64,000 bases of DNA from Argentina anserina (taxonomy: Eukaryota > Streptophyta > Magnoliopsida > Rosales > Rosaceae), in contig NC_065876.1 in assembly GCF_933775445.1 (NCBI RefSeq), forward strand, positions 17,794,001-17,858,000, written 5' to 3'. A program made the translations under genes and the position numbers. The notes below the pieces were generated by a model. It was not told where the DNA came from, searched no databases, and saw only the letters and a list, made by a program, of their open reading frames with translations. How positions within the stretch are numbered: the first letter of the stretch is position 1; each line of letters begins with the position of its first letter. Shown piece by piece: positions 47,616-60,300 of this stretch.

Positions 47616-48840
47616 TCCTTTTTTGTTTTCTGGTCTTCAGAGATTGAAATTAGTCGAGATTTTTAGCCTTCGGAAGAAGAAGAAGGTTTCACAGGAAGAA
47701 GGCAAAAAGAGTGAAGGAAGACCTAAATAAATCTTTTTATATTAAAAATTTATTTTTGGACCTCTCAATTTGTTTTTAGAAAGTAGATGTTTCTACGTCC
47801 TTTAGTCTTTTTTTAATTCCAAAAGTAACTATTAGAAGAAGTACAAGTTAAAACAAAACAAAAAAAAGTACAAGTTACTCTTTTATTTTTATTTTTTTAA
47901 GAAAGAGTGAATCTAATTACAATTCTTTAATTACTATCTAAACATCCATCATCATTTTTTCCCTAAATTTTCCAAATTTACTCCTTTAATTTCTATATAC
48001 ACCTCATTTTATTTTATTTTTTTATTTTTTCATTCTCATCTTATGTTTCAATAAAATAAAATATATTGATCCAATCTTCAATCTAATCTTTTTTTCTGCT
48101 CTAATCTGAGATTTAATCATTTCAAATTAAAATAACAATCTCATATAGATTGATTAATACATATTGGTTTTCATAAAATTGATTAACATTTGATGATTAC
48201 GTGAACGACTAAAGAAAGTGAAACAAAATGAAATGACAATGAAATATGTGGGCAATGGGTGAGTTATAGAGTGAAATGATCATTATTTTCAAATTTTCTA
48301 GTACTCTCGCACATGTAGCATTAGACTACTAATAGATATATAAGACACAAGAAAACAGAAAAAAGTGCAACACAGTAGAAAAATAAGAAATACGATGTTT
48401 CAACCTGACACTCTACAATTCTATTACACCAAAGGTTAAATAGAATTTGATTCAACTCCTAGAATATAATATGCTTCAATAGAAAATAGATGTATGTTGT
48501 AGAATAAAGATGTGAAGTCATAACGTGAGAGTTCACATCTTGTTATTCTAAAAATTGAAGGATATTATTCTAAAAAACTCCTAGAATTATTAATCATACA
48601 ACTACTACTAAATAGCATATTGAAGGATATTATTCTAAAAAACACTCTTGATTTTGTCTTTGCCTTAAATAGTAGGGTGAACCGAAGCACGAGAAAAAAT
48701 CAGACTAGGAATCACAACCTGCTCCTTCTTATCTTCGGGAGGATTATTGTTCTTCTTTCCTGGAGGATGTAATCTCCTCTTCTTGGTGTCTCCATCAGAA
48801 TCAGCTTAGAGCAAATAACTCAATCGACACCTCCACAAAC
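47616..48840. other. SPF30 5' side and AT-rich spacer
   Basis: 47616-47720 is the purine-rich (on +) leader and promoter side of SPF30. From 47750 to 48660 the DNA is AT-rich with no coding frames; a 17-bp gaaggatattattctaa repeat occurs twice, near 48558 and 48623. Confidence 0.4.
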
Positions 48841-48854
48841 CATTAGTTATGAGC

Positions 48855-50000
48855 CTAAGGTTTGGTGACAATGGGTGTGCCCTTCTCAAACCGCACTGGA
48901 ACATCTTCAAGGGCAAAATGCCCAGCATAACTCTCAGTGACTGGCCCATGTTGTAGAGTGGGAAGAACAACAAGCTCACCAGCAAACCCATTTAGCCCAA
49001 CCCCAGTCTCCATTTGTCCCTCCATCAAAGTCCCAGAAGAACCCAGCCTAGCCCAAGTCAACCCATAATTCAAAAGGGTTGACCCACCCATACTATATGC
49101 CGAAAAAACTGGAGTGGCTAAGGATCCCTTTTTTGGATTAGTCGCTTCAGCCATCTCGACCGCATCCACTGATCCCACCTCTAGTTCACCAACCACCGTC
49201 AACCCTCTCTCACCTAGATTCAGCCCATCCTCCATTGTCAGCGGGGGGACCTCACTCATCGGTATTAGGGTCGGCACCAAAACCTCCATAGACATTGCCA
49301 CCACTCCATCACATATGCCATCGCCAAGACCAAAACACCCATACGTCGTGGCACTTCTCATAATTAAGCGCCACCACCACCGACACACTTGGAGAAAACT
49401 CAAACATCCTTTTTGGCAAAACTCTTTAGCGAACATCGTGCCGCACATGAACCCGCTGGATCAACTCCTTCCAATGCTAAGCCACCGAATCAAATCGAAC
49501 AAACTCTCCCATAGGCATTCTGATACGAGTCAAAGCTTTATCATTCCTTAGAGCAATACTCAAACCCTTGATAGCCACCCAAACCTCCAAATGATGCAAA
49601 GGCATCGTGCTAACAGCAGTGATGCCATCATAATCAGCTAATAAAAGGATGGAGTTATTATAAAACCATGGACCTTTGGTGGAACCCGATTATTCCACCT
49701 CTTTGAATTGAAAGACAAGCACATCCTCCTAATCTTGCCGGATGAGCACCCTTTTCTTTAGTCCCTAAATATTGGAGACCGCCGCCAAGAGTGATGGAAG
49801 TGCAATTGGCTTCTTGGAAAGGAGTCGGCCACACAGGTAGGAACCATAATCTATTACCTCTTCACCATTGACGAGCTGAATGACAGCTCTTCCATTAAAT
49901 ATGGAGAATGCATCGCCGACACCGCCATAAAAAAACTCGAACAGTTGAATGCTAGGCCAAAACCCTAGCAGAGCAAAAGTCGACTTTATGATATTGAATG
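48855..50000 (-). pseudogene. LINE ORF1-like (DUF4283) remnant
   Basis: The minus strand at 49480-49680 reads GPWFYNNSILLLADYDG and LEVWVAIKGLSIALRND, the signature of the DUF4283 domain found in plant LINE-type ORF1 proteins. Downstream is a 197-codon frame (48855-49448) with no clear domain, and upstream to 50000 the frame carries stops. The zinc knuckle expected after DUF4283 was not recognised. It is degenerate, and its relation to the opposite-strand RNase H piece at 50166 is unclear. Confidence 0.6.
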
Positions 50001-50165
50001 ACTGTAGAGGGGATTCAATTAAGCAACTCTAATCTTTGTTTAGTACAAGTTACTCTTGTTTGTGATACACTAAAAAAATTCTCACGTGGGACAAACGTAC
50101 CATGTGTCCTATGTGACCCTACAATATGAGAATGCCACATGGTTTTTTTTATGTCAACTATTCAA

Positions 50166-50560
50166 CTGTGAACATAGCTAAATGTGGATGCAACATTTTA
50201 TCCTACTGATCATGCTACTAGTCTGGGTAAGATTTTCAGGGATCATATTGGCTCATGTTTAGGTGTTTTCTCTCTTTATTGGACTACTTCTATGTCCCTA
50301 TTACATGTTGAATTTCTTGCTCTCATGGAAGGGTTGAAGTTTGCTCACACACATTCTTTAACCCCACTAATTTTTGAGTCAAATTGTCATGTTACTGTTG
50401 ATGCTGTCCTTCATGGGACGCTAGATTTTTCAGAGTATGGTTTTTTTTTTCTGATGTGAGATGTATTATGGCTTCATTGTCTATTAGTATATTGCATTTT
50501 GTATGCCATTCAGCGAATAGTGTTGGGCATAGTTTGGTTGGTTTAGCTACTTAGAGTAAT
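50166..50560 (+). pseudogene. LINE-type RNase H domain remnant
   Basis: Reads NVDATFYPTD, then HVEFLALMEGLKFAH, then FESNCHVTVDAVL, corresponding to the D, E and D regions of the RNase H fold. The third catalytic Asp is replaced by Asn (ESN instead of ESD), and a T-run at 50442-50450 shifts the frame before HSANSVGHSLVGLAT. It is therefore inactive. There is no reverse transcriptase nearby. Confidence 0.65.
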
Positions 50561-50607
50561 CCATTTTTGGATTTTCCTACTGTAATTTCTCCAGGTATGG
50601 AGAGTAT

Positions 50608-52840
50608 TAGAGCAACTCCAATGATCTTGTCAAATGCGTTTGTCAAATTTAAATTTTAAGACATGGCATATATGACTGACATATTTTGACAATTGCAATC
50701 TCTAATGATATAGTCAAATTCATATCTTATTTTAATGCTTAGTCACCAAAATAAAAATAAATTAAAATAATAAGAAGGGATGAAGAGAAGTTTGATAGGA
50801 GTACTTTGTGCGACGTTCTTAACATGTTTTACCTCCATTTGTACTTTACTTAGCCCTTATTATTGTAGTATTGAGTCATTGTGTCGAGTTAAGAGTTTTT
50901 GGTGGCGTTGGTTGCATTTTGGTGCTAAAACAGATGTAAAACGCATAAATTGTCGATGCTATAAAGTAGTATTCCTTGTCGAACTAGGAAACCTAATTGG
51001 GTTATGATTTTTATTATTCAACATTTCTGTAACATTTATGATTTATATTTATTCTTTTCTTTCCTTATTGTCAGAATTATATGAGAGATAATGGCTTTGA
51101 AATTAAGGAAAGAAAGAGGAGAAGAAAGAAACAAAATGAGAAAAAGGAAAGAAGTAAAGTTTATTACAAGTTGTTTGCGGGAGCGAAAAAGTGAGTAAAC
51201 CTCACGTTTGGTCTAGTTACACCTTGGCAGTAACTAGACGTGTGAACTTATAATTTATATATTCTTACTTGTTGTGTGATTGAATATAAATGTGTATATG
51301 TTTGGTGATTTATATACGTATATCTAAATGGTAATATGATATGCATATATTTATCACTAAGTATATAAAGCTACTATATTTGTGAAATATATTGTGTATT
51401 TTTAGTTGGTTTTCATTAAATTGTGAAGGATGAGACCGAGGGGGAATAAAATGTACCTCTCGGTAAATTGGAGGATTTGGATGGAATATTTGTATAGTTG
51501 AAGTGCTTATATGTTGTGTGGCCGAGATGGAAGAAAATGTACTTTCCGGCATTATTATGTTGTGATTCTTATGTTGTGTGGCCGGGAGGGAAGAAAATGT
51601 ACCTTCCGGCATTATTATTGCGCGTGTAGGTTTATGGGTTGTGGTGTTGTCTTTGTGGCGGCCTTTTGAGGCAAAAGACTTTGTGTGAGTTGTTCTGCCT
51701 TAGTGGCGGCCAGTTTGGCGAAAGAAAATGAATACATATGATTTAGCCTTAGTGGCGGCCCAAGTGGAAAAATGTATTTCAATGTTTTACATGTGTGGCG
51801 GCCTTAGTGGCGTAGGCATATGTCAGAACCACTCCTTGGCCGGTTGTGGGGATGATCATCTAGAGTTCTAGTATTACTGCCAATCTTCTGGGTGCGACTT
51901 GAGAGTCGCATTAACCCAGAATGTTCTACATGTGTTGCGATGTGATTGTGAGTTGTGATTATGCTTATGTGGCAATATGTGGCGTTTGTTGTGGTATTGG
52001 TTGTGAGTTGACGTTGTTAGTGTTGTGATGATAATGTTGTTTTATATATATTTCGGAGTTTAGAAATATGTTACATTATTCTTGAGTATTTCTATTAGTT
52101 TACTCATACCAGCTTTGTAGCTTACCAGGTTTGTGTTTACAATCCTGGTGTACCATTATTGGTGTAGGGGGTAATACTGCAGGTACTTCGCAGTAGTAGA
52201 GGAGGAAGGAGTGAGCAGTGTAACAGCAGGGTGCTGTTTTTACTTCTGTTCATTTTCCTATTTTAGTGAGGACTTGTGAGAGTTGACTACTATACAACTT
52301 ACACGTGTATTTACGTTCTATTACAGTTTGAAGTCTAAGTGTTTTGTTAAACTTAAATAAGATATTCAGCTGCTGTAACGTAATTTCATTTATTGAAGTT
52401 ATATCAGAGTGTTGGCATCCACAAATTCGAATTTTTACTGTTCTGAATTTAGGGGTGTTACAAAAGACGTTCAAATGCTTAGAACGATTAAACCCTATCT
52501 ACAATATGATGGTACAATAGAATAAAAATAGAGGTTTTAAGGATCTCGATTATGTCTACTTCTATAATCTTTGTTAAATATATTGAGGTTGCAGCAAATA
52601 ACAAACTTCATGTTCTCATTGAGTGAGTTTGATAGGTTTAGGGTTTTGTTTTGAACCTATATTTTGCAAGGCCCACGTGGCATAGTAGGACAGATGGGTC
52701 ATGCCTGTGATGGTCCCTAAAGTTACCGCAGCCATAATATGTTACTGCGGCCATAGTTATTCTACAATCACATGTACATAAAGACGTTTGCATTGTCAAC
52801 TTTGACAATTTGGCCGCCTTAATGTTGGAGCAATCAGTGC
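50608..52840. mobile_element. Possible DNA element with gagcaactccaa ends, interrupted by an LTR
   Basis: The left end tagagcaactccaatgat with tgtcaaa (50609-50650) and the right end attgtcaactttgacaat with tgttggagcaatca (52795-52838) look like degenerate inverted termini of a common plant MITE type. Between them lies a Ty3 LTR end, which would be a nested insertion. The termini are weak and no target duplication was found. Confidence 0.3.
51010..52460 (+). mobile_element. Ty3/gypsy LTR, 3' part
   Basis: The right end ttctgaatttaggggtgttaca is a typical 3' terminus of a plant Ty3/gypsy LTR. The body contains repeated tgtggcgg/tagtggcggcc motifs at 51655-51800 and a near-duplicated pair near 51515-51610 (gtgtggccg, gaagaaaatgtac, tccggcatt). 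The left end is not defined. No internal coding region follows. Confidence 0.5.
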
Positions 52841-53585
52841 TACCGTTTGTTTTTCTTATTCATTTGTAATTAATCTGAGCAATTATTGGTAAGATTTCAT
52901 TCTCTTTCCTTTTCTTAGTTTCAGTATAAATAGGGCCTTAGGTTTCATTGTTAGAGGTCCTCAACCAAATGCTCAACGCGGCTACACTATTTTCTCATCA
53001 ATACAATTCTACAATCCACAACACACCAGTCTCTTTTCAATTTCCAAGTTTACTTCATCGTTTTCTTTACCGGTATTTATCTTTCTGCACTTTTCTATAT
53101 CGTTCTTTACTATATTGTTTTTTACGTTCTTGTTTTATATTTCCCTGTCTTTTCTTTATATTGCTTACATTAAGTATTAAGAAAATCACAAAGAACCACA
53201 ATCACCATCATATTCACAACATTCACCCGTACCACACAACACTAAGATTGCGGCTAGCTAACCGATCCGTGTCAAAGTCCTTGTATCAAGGCATTGAGAA
53301 TCCCGCGGCCGAGAGTGATCATTCCTCGGCCCACAGTCGTTTGATTACAAGTTAGATCTGCGCAAACAATAACTTTGAAACCTCGCTTGTCCCTTTGGCC
53401 GCGAGTTGGCATGCCTTAGCACACGTCACAAGCCAGAGAAGGACAAGTGCAAACCAAATAGGACTCCGGCCTATTGATACGCGGCCGAGACGATTTTTGA
53501 GCCAACAGGTTTAAATCAGCATTAAGAACACACTTATGAATTATAATCATAAGTTTAATTATATACTCTACACCACCAAATGAAT
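52461..53585 (+). other. LTR-like promoter segment, no gene seen
   Basis: Tataaatagggcc (52925-52937) is a strong TATA box, followed by a pyrimidine-rich leader and a G+C-richer part (gcggccgag twice, at 53307 and 53482). This is LTR-like and may be the end of another retroelement. The 135-codon frame at 52948-53355 is low-complexity F/L/S/H and is not accepted as a gene. Confidence 0.35.
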
Positions 53586-54476
53586 CAGTTGTGGATCCCG
53601 CCTAAGGCTTGCCTTTAGGCTAGAGCCCATGTAAGATTTTTTACCGAATTTTTTTACTATACGTTAACAAATATATATATATATATACAGTCCATATCCA
53701 GAGTGAAGCTTCACTCTGAAATTACAGAGTAAAGTTCCAATTTTGACACACTTTTCGGTCAATTGTTTTCACCATAAGAGATTCAATATTTATGTATGAT
53801 ATTCAAGATCATCTCTACAAAATTTCATCTAATTCGGACATCGCTAAGGTATTGAAATTAGATTAAATTAATGAATGAATTAAAACTGTTCAACGTGAAC
53901 CGTTCGTGTAAATCTCAATTTTGAAAGCTCAAATCATTGTCAAATTGGATGAAACTTTGTAGAGATGATCTTGAATAGCATATATAAATATTGAATCGCT
54001 TATGGTGAAAAAATTTGACCGAAAAGTGTGCCAAAATTAGAACTTCACTCTGTAATTTCAGAGTGAAGCTTCACTCTGGATAGGGACTGTATATATATAC
54101 AATTGTATAATTGAATTTTTAGTTTGAATTTTCTCTACATAATTGTATTCTCCTTCTTAAATCATCAAGAATTCTCAAGTATAATTCTTCTAATCTTCTT
54201 GTTACTCTATATACTGAATTTGAAATTATAAGTATGAGTTATTGAGTTTCATTCTAATTAATTCAAAAAACAATTATTGGGTATTTAAATTGCAATGATT
54301 TTTAAATAATTTTTTATATTAATTTCACTAATGCTATTTTATTTTATTTTATTTTTAAAGGCTAATTGATATCTACAGTTTGCATGGTTATATATATTTC
54401 TATACTAACAAAAACTGTTTTGGGCTTTGGCCGAACTTGAGGCCCACCTGATGTTTAGATCCTACATCCGCCACTA
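53586..54476. mobile_element. hAT-like MITE, 8-bp exact target duplication, carrying a nested fold-back
   Basis: The right end tcctacatccgccacta fits the family's cagtggcggat terminus in inverse; the left end cagttgtggatcc is degraded. Flanks are aaatgaat at 53578-53585 and 54477-54484, identical. A 402-bp fold-back element lies within at 53688-54089. Confidence 0.65.
53688..54089. mobile_element. Fold-back MITE with ~150-bp inverted arms
   Basis: The arms cagtccatatccagagtga... and ...gagtgaagcttcactctgg atagggactg are near-identical in inverse over about 150 bp each, with a short AT spacer. Each arm starts with its own gagtgaagcttcactc palindrome, and at repeats flank both ends. The transcript would form a long hairpin. 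Confidence 0.85.
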
Positions 54477-54484
54477 AAATGAAT

Positions 54485-55666
54485 TATAATTATATACCTA
54501 ATAAAAGTGTAGTGACCTTTGTTTTTTTTATAAAAACTTTGTTGGGTTAATGATTGTAATTAGGTTTTGAAATCGGGAGATTTTGTTAAGAAGATGAATC
54601 ATGTTCTTTCTCTAATCCAGGCGTCTTGTTCTCAAAATCTTACTCCAAGTCATATGTATTATTTATTTCATTAAAAAATAATTACTAATATGATTTTTTT
54701 AATACAAATTTAATTTGATGTCACTTATCATATCTAATCTAGTATATTGAATCTGTTTATCTATAACGACTCACATGGTGTGTACAATTTTGTGTCAAAT
54801 AAAGTGTTCATTAAATCGGAGCCTTGCATATTGATAGAAGCCAAACCATTAACAAATTAACCATCACCTTTGATCCACATAACTACTGTGTTTGTTTGTG
54901 GGAGGATTTATTTGAACTTGTGATTTATACTTTATAATCAGAACTAATATGTTCATTTGCCACGTACTGAAGAAGATCCCACACATTGGACCCTTGTTTG
55001 CATGGGGAATGTGACTCATGAATGTGTACACAATCTCAAGTTCCGGATGATGGTGATGATTGTGATGATGTATTCATCAGGATGATGTATATGGGTAGTG
55101 TAAGCAAAACCAATATCGGGAGGCCTGAATCATCTTCACCCATCAACATGAGTTAGACATTTGCCCAAGATGCACTAGTCTTACTGTTCGCAATAAAGTG
55201 GTCGCTGAAGCAGGAATGAGTGTCAATGAGAAATGAACAGTAAACTAGAAATAGTAAGCGATAGGCACGCAATAATTGAGCACAAAACAAGCTTAAGTTT
55301 GGTGTACGCACATAGTTATGACTCTATTGCTTAATACAAGAGGGCAACATGTTGCCCTAGATTCTAAGGTAGTAGAATTAGGTCGGTTTATTGGACAACT
55401 AGTAAGAGAATACGTTGATTTTGACACGATCCACCCTAAATATTTTCTTGATACCTGAAGTAAGTCGTGCGGGAACCACCTTCAAAGGAGGCATGCCAAA
55501 AACGACTCTCGATTCGAGTAAAAATTAAAATTAAAACGGTAATGAATGATACAAGGTTTGAGTCGTATCAGATTTTCCACTGAACGCGGTTACATGAGTG
55601 GGAAACTAGAGATGCATTGGTCAATATAGAAGTAAGTAATTCAAGATCGGTAGAATTTTAATAATA
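54485..55666. other. No gene seen; AT-rich spacer
   Basis: Only random short frames. A stretch at 55430-55570 (cgactctcgattcgagtaaaaatt, gtcgtatcagatt) looks LTR-derived but could not be classified. Confidence 0.3.
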
Positions 55667-57226
55667 GTACATGAAATTAGAGCCACTAAGAATTTCAATA
55701 CACCAAGTTTTGAAAACATAATTTTTTGTATATCAACTTACAACCTCAACTAATATATGTACGCGATATATAATAGTTCTGTTAGCTCCAAAGTTATTAT
55801 ACATTTGTTGAAAGGTAATATGATACTTCCCATCATCTCACACGTCCTCCTTCTCCCTCTGACCCTCTCTCCAAACCTTCTCTACCTCCATGGCCGCAAC
55901 CTTCCATTTCAACACCATCAAACTAATTAGCCCATAATTCTAATTCCTCACCACCAAAACAAATAATGATCTAAAACGCCATAAGTCATATTCCTCCCCC
56001 GCAACATCTTAAACGCGACCATTATCTTTCCTCTTAATCACAATACTTCGGATGCATAATTGTCTTACTCCGTTCTCGTGCAGTTGATCCTAGATACAAC
56101 AGATCGGGGTGGTGGTAGTAAGCAAGTGGAGAACACGATGTTGGGGTTTGAGTGGTAGAGAGAGCCAGCGACGAGTAGTACCATATGGAGGAAGCCATAT
56201 GGAGGAAGAGGCAAGCATGTACATAAAGGAAAAATTGAAGCTCTAGCAATGGTATATTGTTGTCTGCAGTGGCGGATCTAGGATAAAAATATTACCTTGG
56301 CTAATTTTAGGGACATACCTAAAATTTTATAGGGCGGACTACAACTTTAGCCGAAGGACAAATTTTTTTTTTCAGGTTTACAATATACAATGTATAAAGT
56401 TCATATAATTAAAAGTAAATTAAACCTAAATATTCCTACAATTCCCTATAATATTAAGTTCTTAACTAATCCGCATAGACAAATACTCAAACTCTCATTC
56501 GGCCATTCTCTAACATACCACCAAATTTCTAATCATTTCAAATCGATGACACTAATTCCCTACAATCTTACCAAATTCAAATAGGCAAATAAAATACTCA
56601 ATTTCTGATTATAATCTATTCAGCTATTCAGTAAGACAATAGCAAGACTAACACATTAACACCTAATTTCATATAATCATATTCCAAATTTCCAATAAGA
56701 TCTGTTTAACCAACAAAGTGAATAAACTCATAAAACCACCAAATTTCAGAATCTAATTATTCTAATTAGTATCTAATTATTCTAATCAGTATCTGATTTA
56801 ATTTTAAAAGAACTTAGAAGAGAACTGGAGAATAGCTAAATTTGTGGGTTATACAGTAGAACGGTAGAAGTATAGATGAGAGCAGAGAGATCTCGTACAA
56901 TCAATTAGTTAAATTTTTTTTTAATAAAGAGTTTTTTTTTTCTGGACAGAAATCTCACTTTAGCTCCCACCGAATCAAATCCGCCCCTGGTTGTCTGCAC
57001 TGTGCAATCATGTGCGAGAAAGAGAACTGGGTGTGGCCAAAATGAGATCGGGTGAACTCGATGTGACCAAAATTACCCCTTTATGAGAGTTCTTACTATT
57101 TTAACAGCGGTCGTAGCGCCATGTATGCATACTGGGGCAAATGTGATACTTGATGTACCAAAATTTATAATTTCGAAACTTTGGTGTCTTGAAATTCTTA
57201 GTGGCTCTAATTACTACTTCATGCAC
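55667..57226. mobile_element. Long-TIR element (~75-bp ends), interrupted by a hAT MITE
   Basis: The left end (attagagccactaagaatttcaa and onward to tgtatatcaa, 55667-55740) and the right end (57150-57226) are inverse copies at about 80% by eye. The interior is noncoding; a 723-bp hAT-like MITE lies at 56267-56989, so the original element was about 830 bp. The right end lies about 55 bp from the RPN5 TATA box. Confidence 0.6.
56267..56989. mobile_element. hAT-like MITE, exact 8-bp target duplication
   Basis: Begins cagtggcggatctagg and ends aatccgcccctg; flanks are gttgtctg at 56259-56266 and 56990-56997, identical. The interior is AT-rich and noncoding. Confidence 0.9.
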
Positions 57227-57264
57227 CACTGATGAAAATTGGACTTAAATTCTTGTAATTGGAA

Positions 57265-57288
57265 GCCCAAACCTTCAAACTATATAAA
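57265..57288 (+). promoter_or_regulatory. RPN5 core promoter: gccca site and TATA box
   Basis: Tatataaa lies at 57281-57288, 91 bp before the ATG. Gccca (57265-57269, tgggc on the other strand) matches the core I recall for the plant proteasome-related cis-element bound by NAC-type stress regulators, though a 5-bp motif alone is weak. The transcript start should be near 57312. Confidence 0.5.
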
Positions 57289-57378
57289 GGCTCTTGAGAT
57301 GTATAATACGCCATAAGGTCGTCACTTTCTTCTTCTTTGCTTTACCCTAAACACCTCTGCTAGCTTCGATCTTCAACT

Positions 57379-60300
57379 ATGGTAAGCTTTTCTTCTAAAA
57401 CCCTAGCCTTTTCGCTATCGCTGTTCCTCCTTATTTTCGCTGTATGGATTTTGTGAAATTGTGGAACATTTCAGGAAGGAGGAGGCAATCTAGACGCGCA
57501 GATAGAGCAATTGCTCACCTTGGAGAAGCAGATGAGGCTCTCCGGCGACGTCGCCGGAACCAAGAAGGCCGCCACTGACATTCTTGAGCTCTGCTTCAAA
57601 GCCGGTGCTTGGAAGACCCTCAATGACCAGATCGTTGTCTTGTCCAAACGCCGTGGTCAGCTCAAGCAGGTAGCCTGTACTCATTTTTAGATTCTCTGCC
57701 ATTTTTCTTCAATTGAAGGTTTCAAGTTTTGTAGTCGAAAATTTAATGCTAATTTGGTTGGAAGAATTTGGAGTTGGATGAGGTCTGTATGCATTTAGAC
57801 TGGTTTTTGTTAGTAGTGCAGTAGTGGATGCAAACTACTTACCAGATATGTATGAAAAGAAAATGGATTTTATTGTGAATTTCGCAAAATTCATGCAGTT
57901 CTTGTTCGGCCATGTGGATTCTATTAATGTTTCTGAGAAGCAACTTGGGCTCTGTAATTGTTGAAAAAAATGAAGAAAAATAGAAAGTTACTTCTGTGTA
58001 CTGATCTTATAGCTAAATGCTGCTCTTGAATTATGGCTTGCATCATATCTGTGCAGTTCGTCTTTGATAATGTATTGCTAGGTGGTCCGTTGCTGATTGT
58101 GTGGGGATCTACTTAGTTTAGATATATTCGTCCAGTTTCTATGAGAGTTAGGAGCTTTGATTGTTATTCATCATGAGCTGTTGGTTTGTGTGCAGGCTGT
58201 TACTGCAATGGTCCAGCAAGCTATGCAATACATTGATCAGACACCGGATATTGAAACTCGTATAGAGCTTATTAAAACATTAAATAATGTTTCTGCAGGA
58301 AAGGTATACATGTGCTTGAGGGCTTCATCGGCCTCTTCTCAAAATATATATTGTAGTTTTGTGGTTTCGATAAAGTTTTCATGATATCTATTGGTTGTTC
58401 TTTAGATATATGTGGAAATTGAGAGAGCTCGGTTGATCAAAAGACTTGCAAAGATTAAGGAAGAGCAAGGCCTTATTGCTGAAGCCGCTGATCTGATGCA
58501 AGAAATTGCGGTCAGTATGAAAATCATTATCCCCCTTAACCCCCCCACCCGCACCTTAGAATAAAAAAGAAATATGAAAAAACATTTTCAGTTACTCATT
58601 TTTATGCAATATGCTTTACAGGTGGAAACTTTTGGTGCTATGGCAAAAACTGAGAAGATTGCATTCATTCTTGAACAAGTACGGGTCTAGTTTCCTTTTG
58701 ATTACTTTTTTTTACTATGTACACATTCATTGCAAGTACAACTATTAGATTTTAATTTTGATTATCATTGTCAACAACTCTGAGGATAATCAAACTTTGC
58801 AGGTCCGTCTGTGCTTGGACCGACAAGATTATGTTCGTGCCCAGATACTATCAAGGAAAATTAGTCCAAGAGTTTTTGATATTGATGCTTCAAAAGAAAA
58901 GAAAAAACCTAAAGAAGGTGATGGTGTTGTTGAAGAAGCTCCGGCTGATATACCATCGCTCCTAGAGTTGAAGAGGATCTACTATGAATTAATGATAAGG
59001 TATGTGGGTGTTAGATCATTTGCTGATCTCTGTTTCTATTTTTTAAATGCTTAACCAAGCATGGGTATTTATCTGGTTTTGATTGGGGTTTCATGAGCCA
59101 TGAAATTCTTATATCTTTATGTGCTGTCCTTGAAATTTCATGGTTATTTGATTTGCAAATTTGTACTTGTGGAAATGATGTCTTGATTTCTCTCAATGTC
59201 CTGAGCTACTGTTTGTTTTGTGGTTTTGCAAAATAAGCACTGGAAGGGATTTTTTTTCCTAATTTTTATAAGAGCAAAGGTGAGGTTTTACCTGATCATT
59301 TAATTAAAACCAAGGTTTACCTGTATCATGGGTATTCAGAAATTAAAAATAAAGATTTATAGATGTTTAGCATTCCTAAAGAATAAGTGAATGCCCAACT
59401 CCAATCCTTTTTAATTATGAGGATGTCACTGAAACATTTGTGCTTTGGGATTAGAATATTATTTTTCTAAAGCATTTCCATTCCAGCTTGTCCTCCTGTG
59501 GGGTGGGACTGTTTGGTAAACTGGGTAAATTAAAATCTGATGATGCGAAGATAAGTACTGATAACTGCTTTGATCTGGCAATGTTCAGCCAGGTCTGTTA
59601 GTTAGATTTTTTTACCAAAAAAACTTGGGAGAAATGAAGATTTAGTTGAGCGGTCTGGCCCATTGTTTGATCCTGAATGATGTAAACCCTCAAAGTTACT
59701 ACCTATCTTTATTCTGGAGTTCTTTTGTTTGAAGGGAGACCCCAGTTTTTTTGTTGTTTTTTTTTTTCAAAGGGAGACCCCTCAGACAAATCATTAGCGT
59801 TGAAAAATAAAGTACAACCTCTTGAAATTTTATGTCTGAAATTGGGTATTTTATCCATGAAATCATCTTTTTTAAATGTCCAGATGCTAGAATTTGAATT
59901 ATAGTGAATTGAGAGGCAACAATGTATGTTGAACACTTGCAACGTTACATATTCATTCTTCAAAGTATAAGGATGTGATATGTGCAATCCCTGTTTGCAA
60001 ACTGTATTGCCAGCTTCAATTTAATTGTTCATTCATATTCACCGGAACATAATGGCGAATAAAGGGGGATGACAAAAGATGAGAAAAGTATAAGGGTGAA
60101 TTGGGAAAATGTGGATGGCAAAGTGAAAGTAGACGGTTTGCAAAATGAACAGTGCATATTTTATTTCTCGCTGTCTTTTTAAAATTGCAAGCTTATTGGA
60201 TTCGGAAGAGCTTCTTCCTTGGGCTCCTGCTGTCCTAGTCACTCGCTCAACATTGTTTTGCTTACTGTATTGCTCACAATCACTTGCAGAACCCTACATT

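Noticed and set aside
52948..53355. 135-codon plus-strand frame
   Set aside because: Low-complexity F/L/S/H content after an LTR-like TATA box, no motif, no splice partner.
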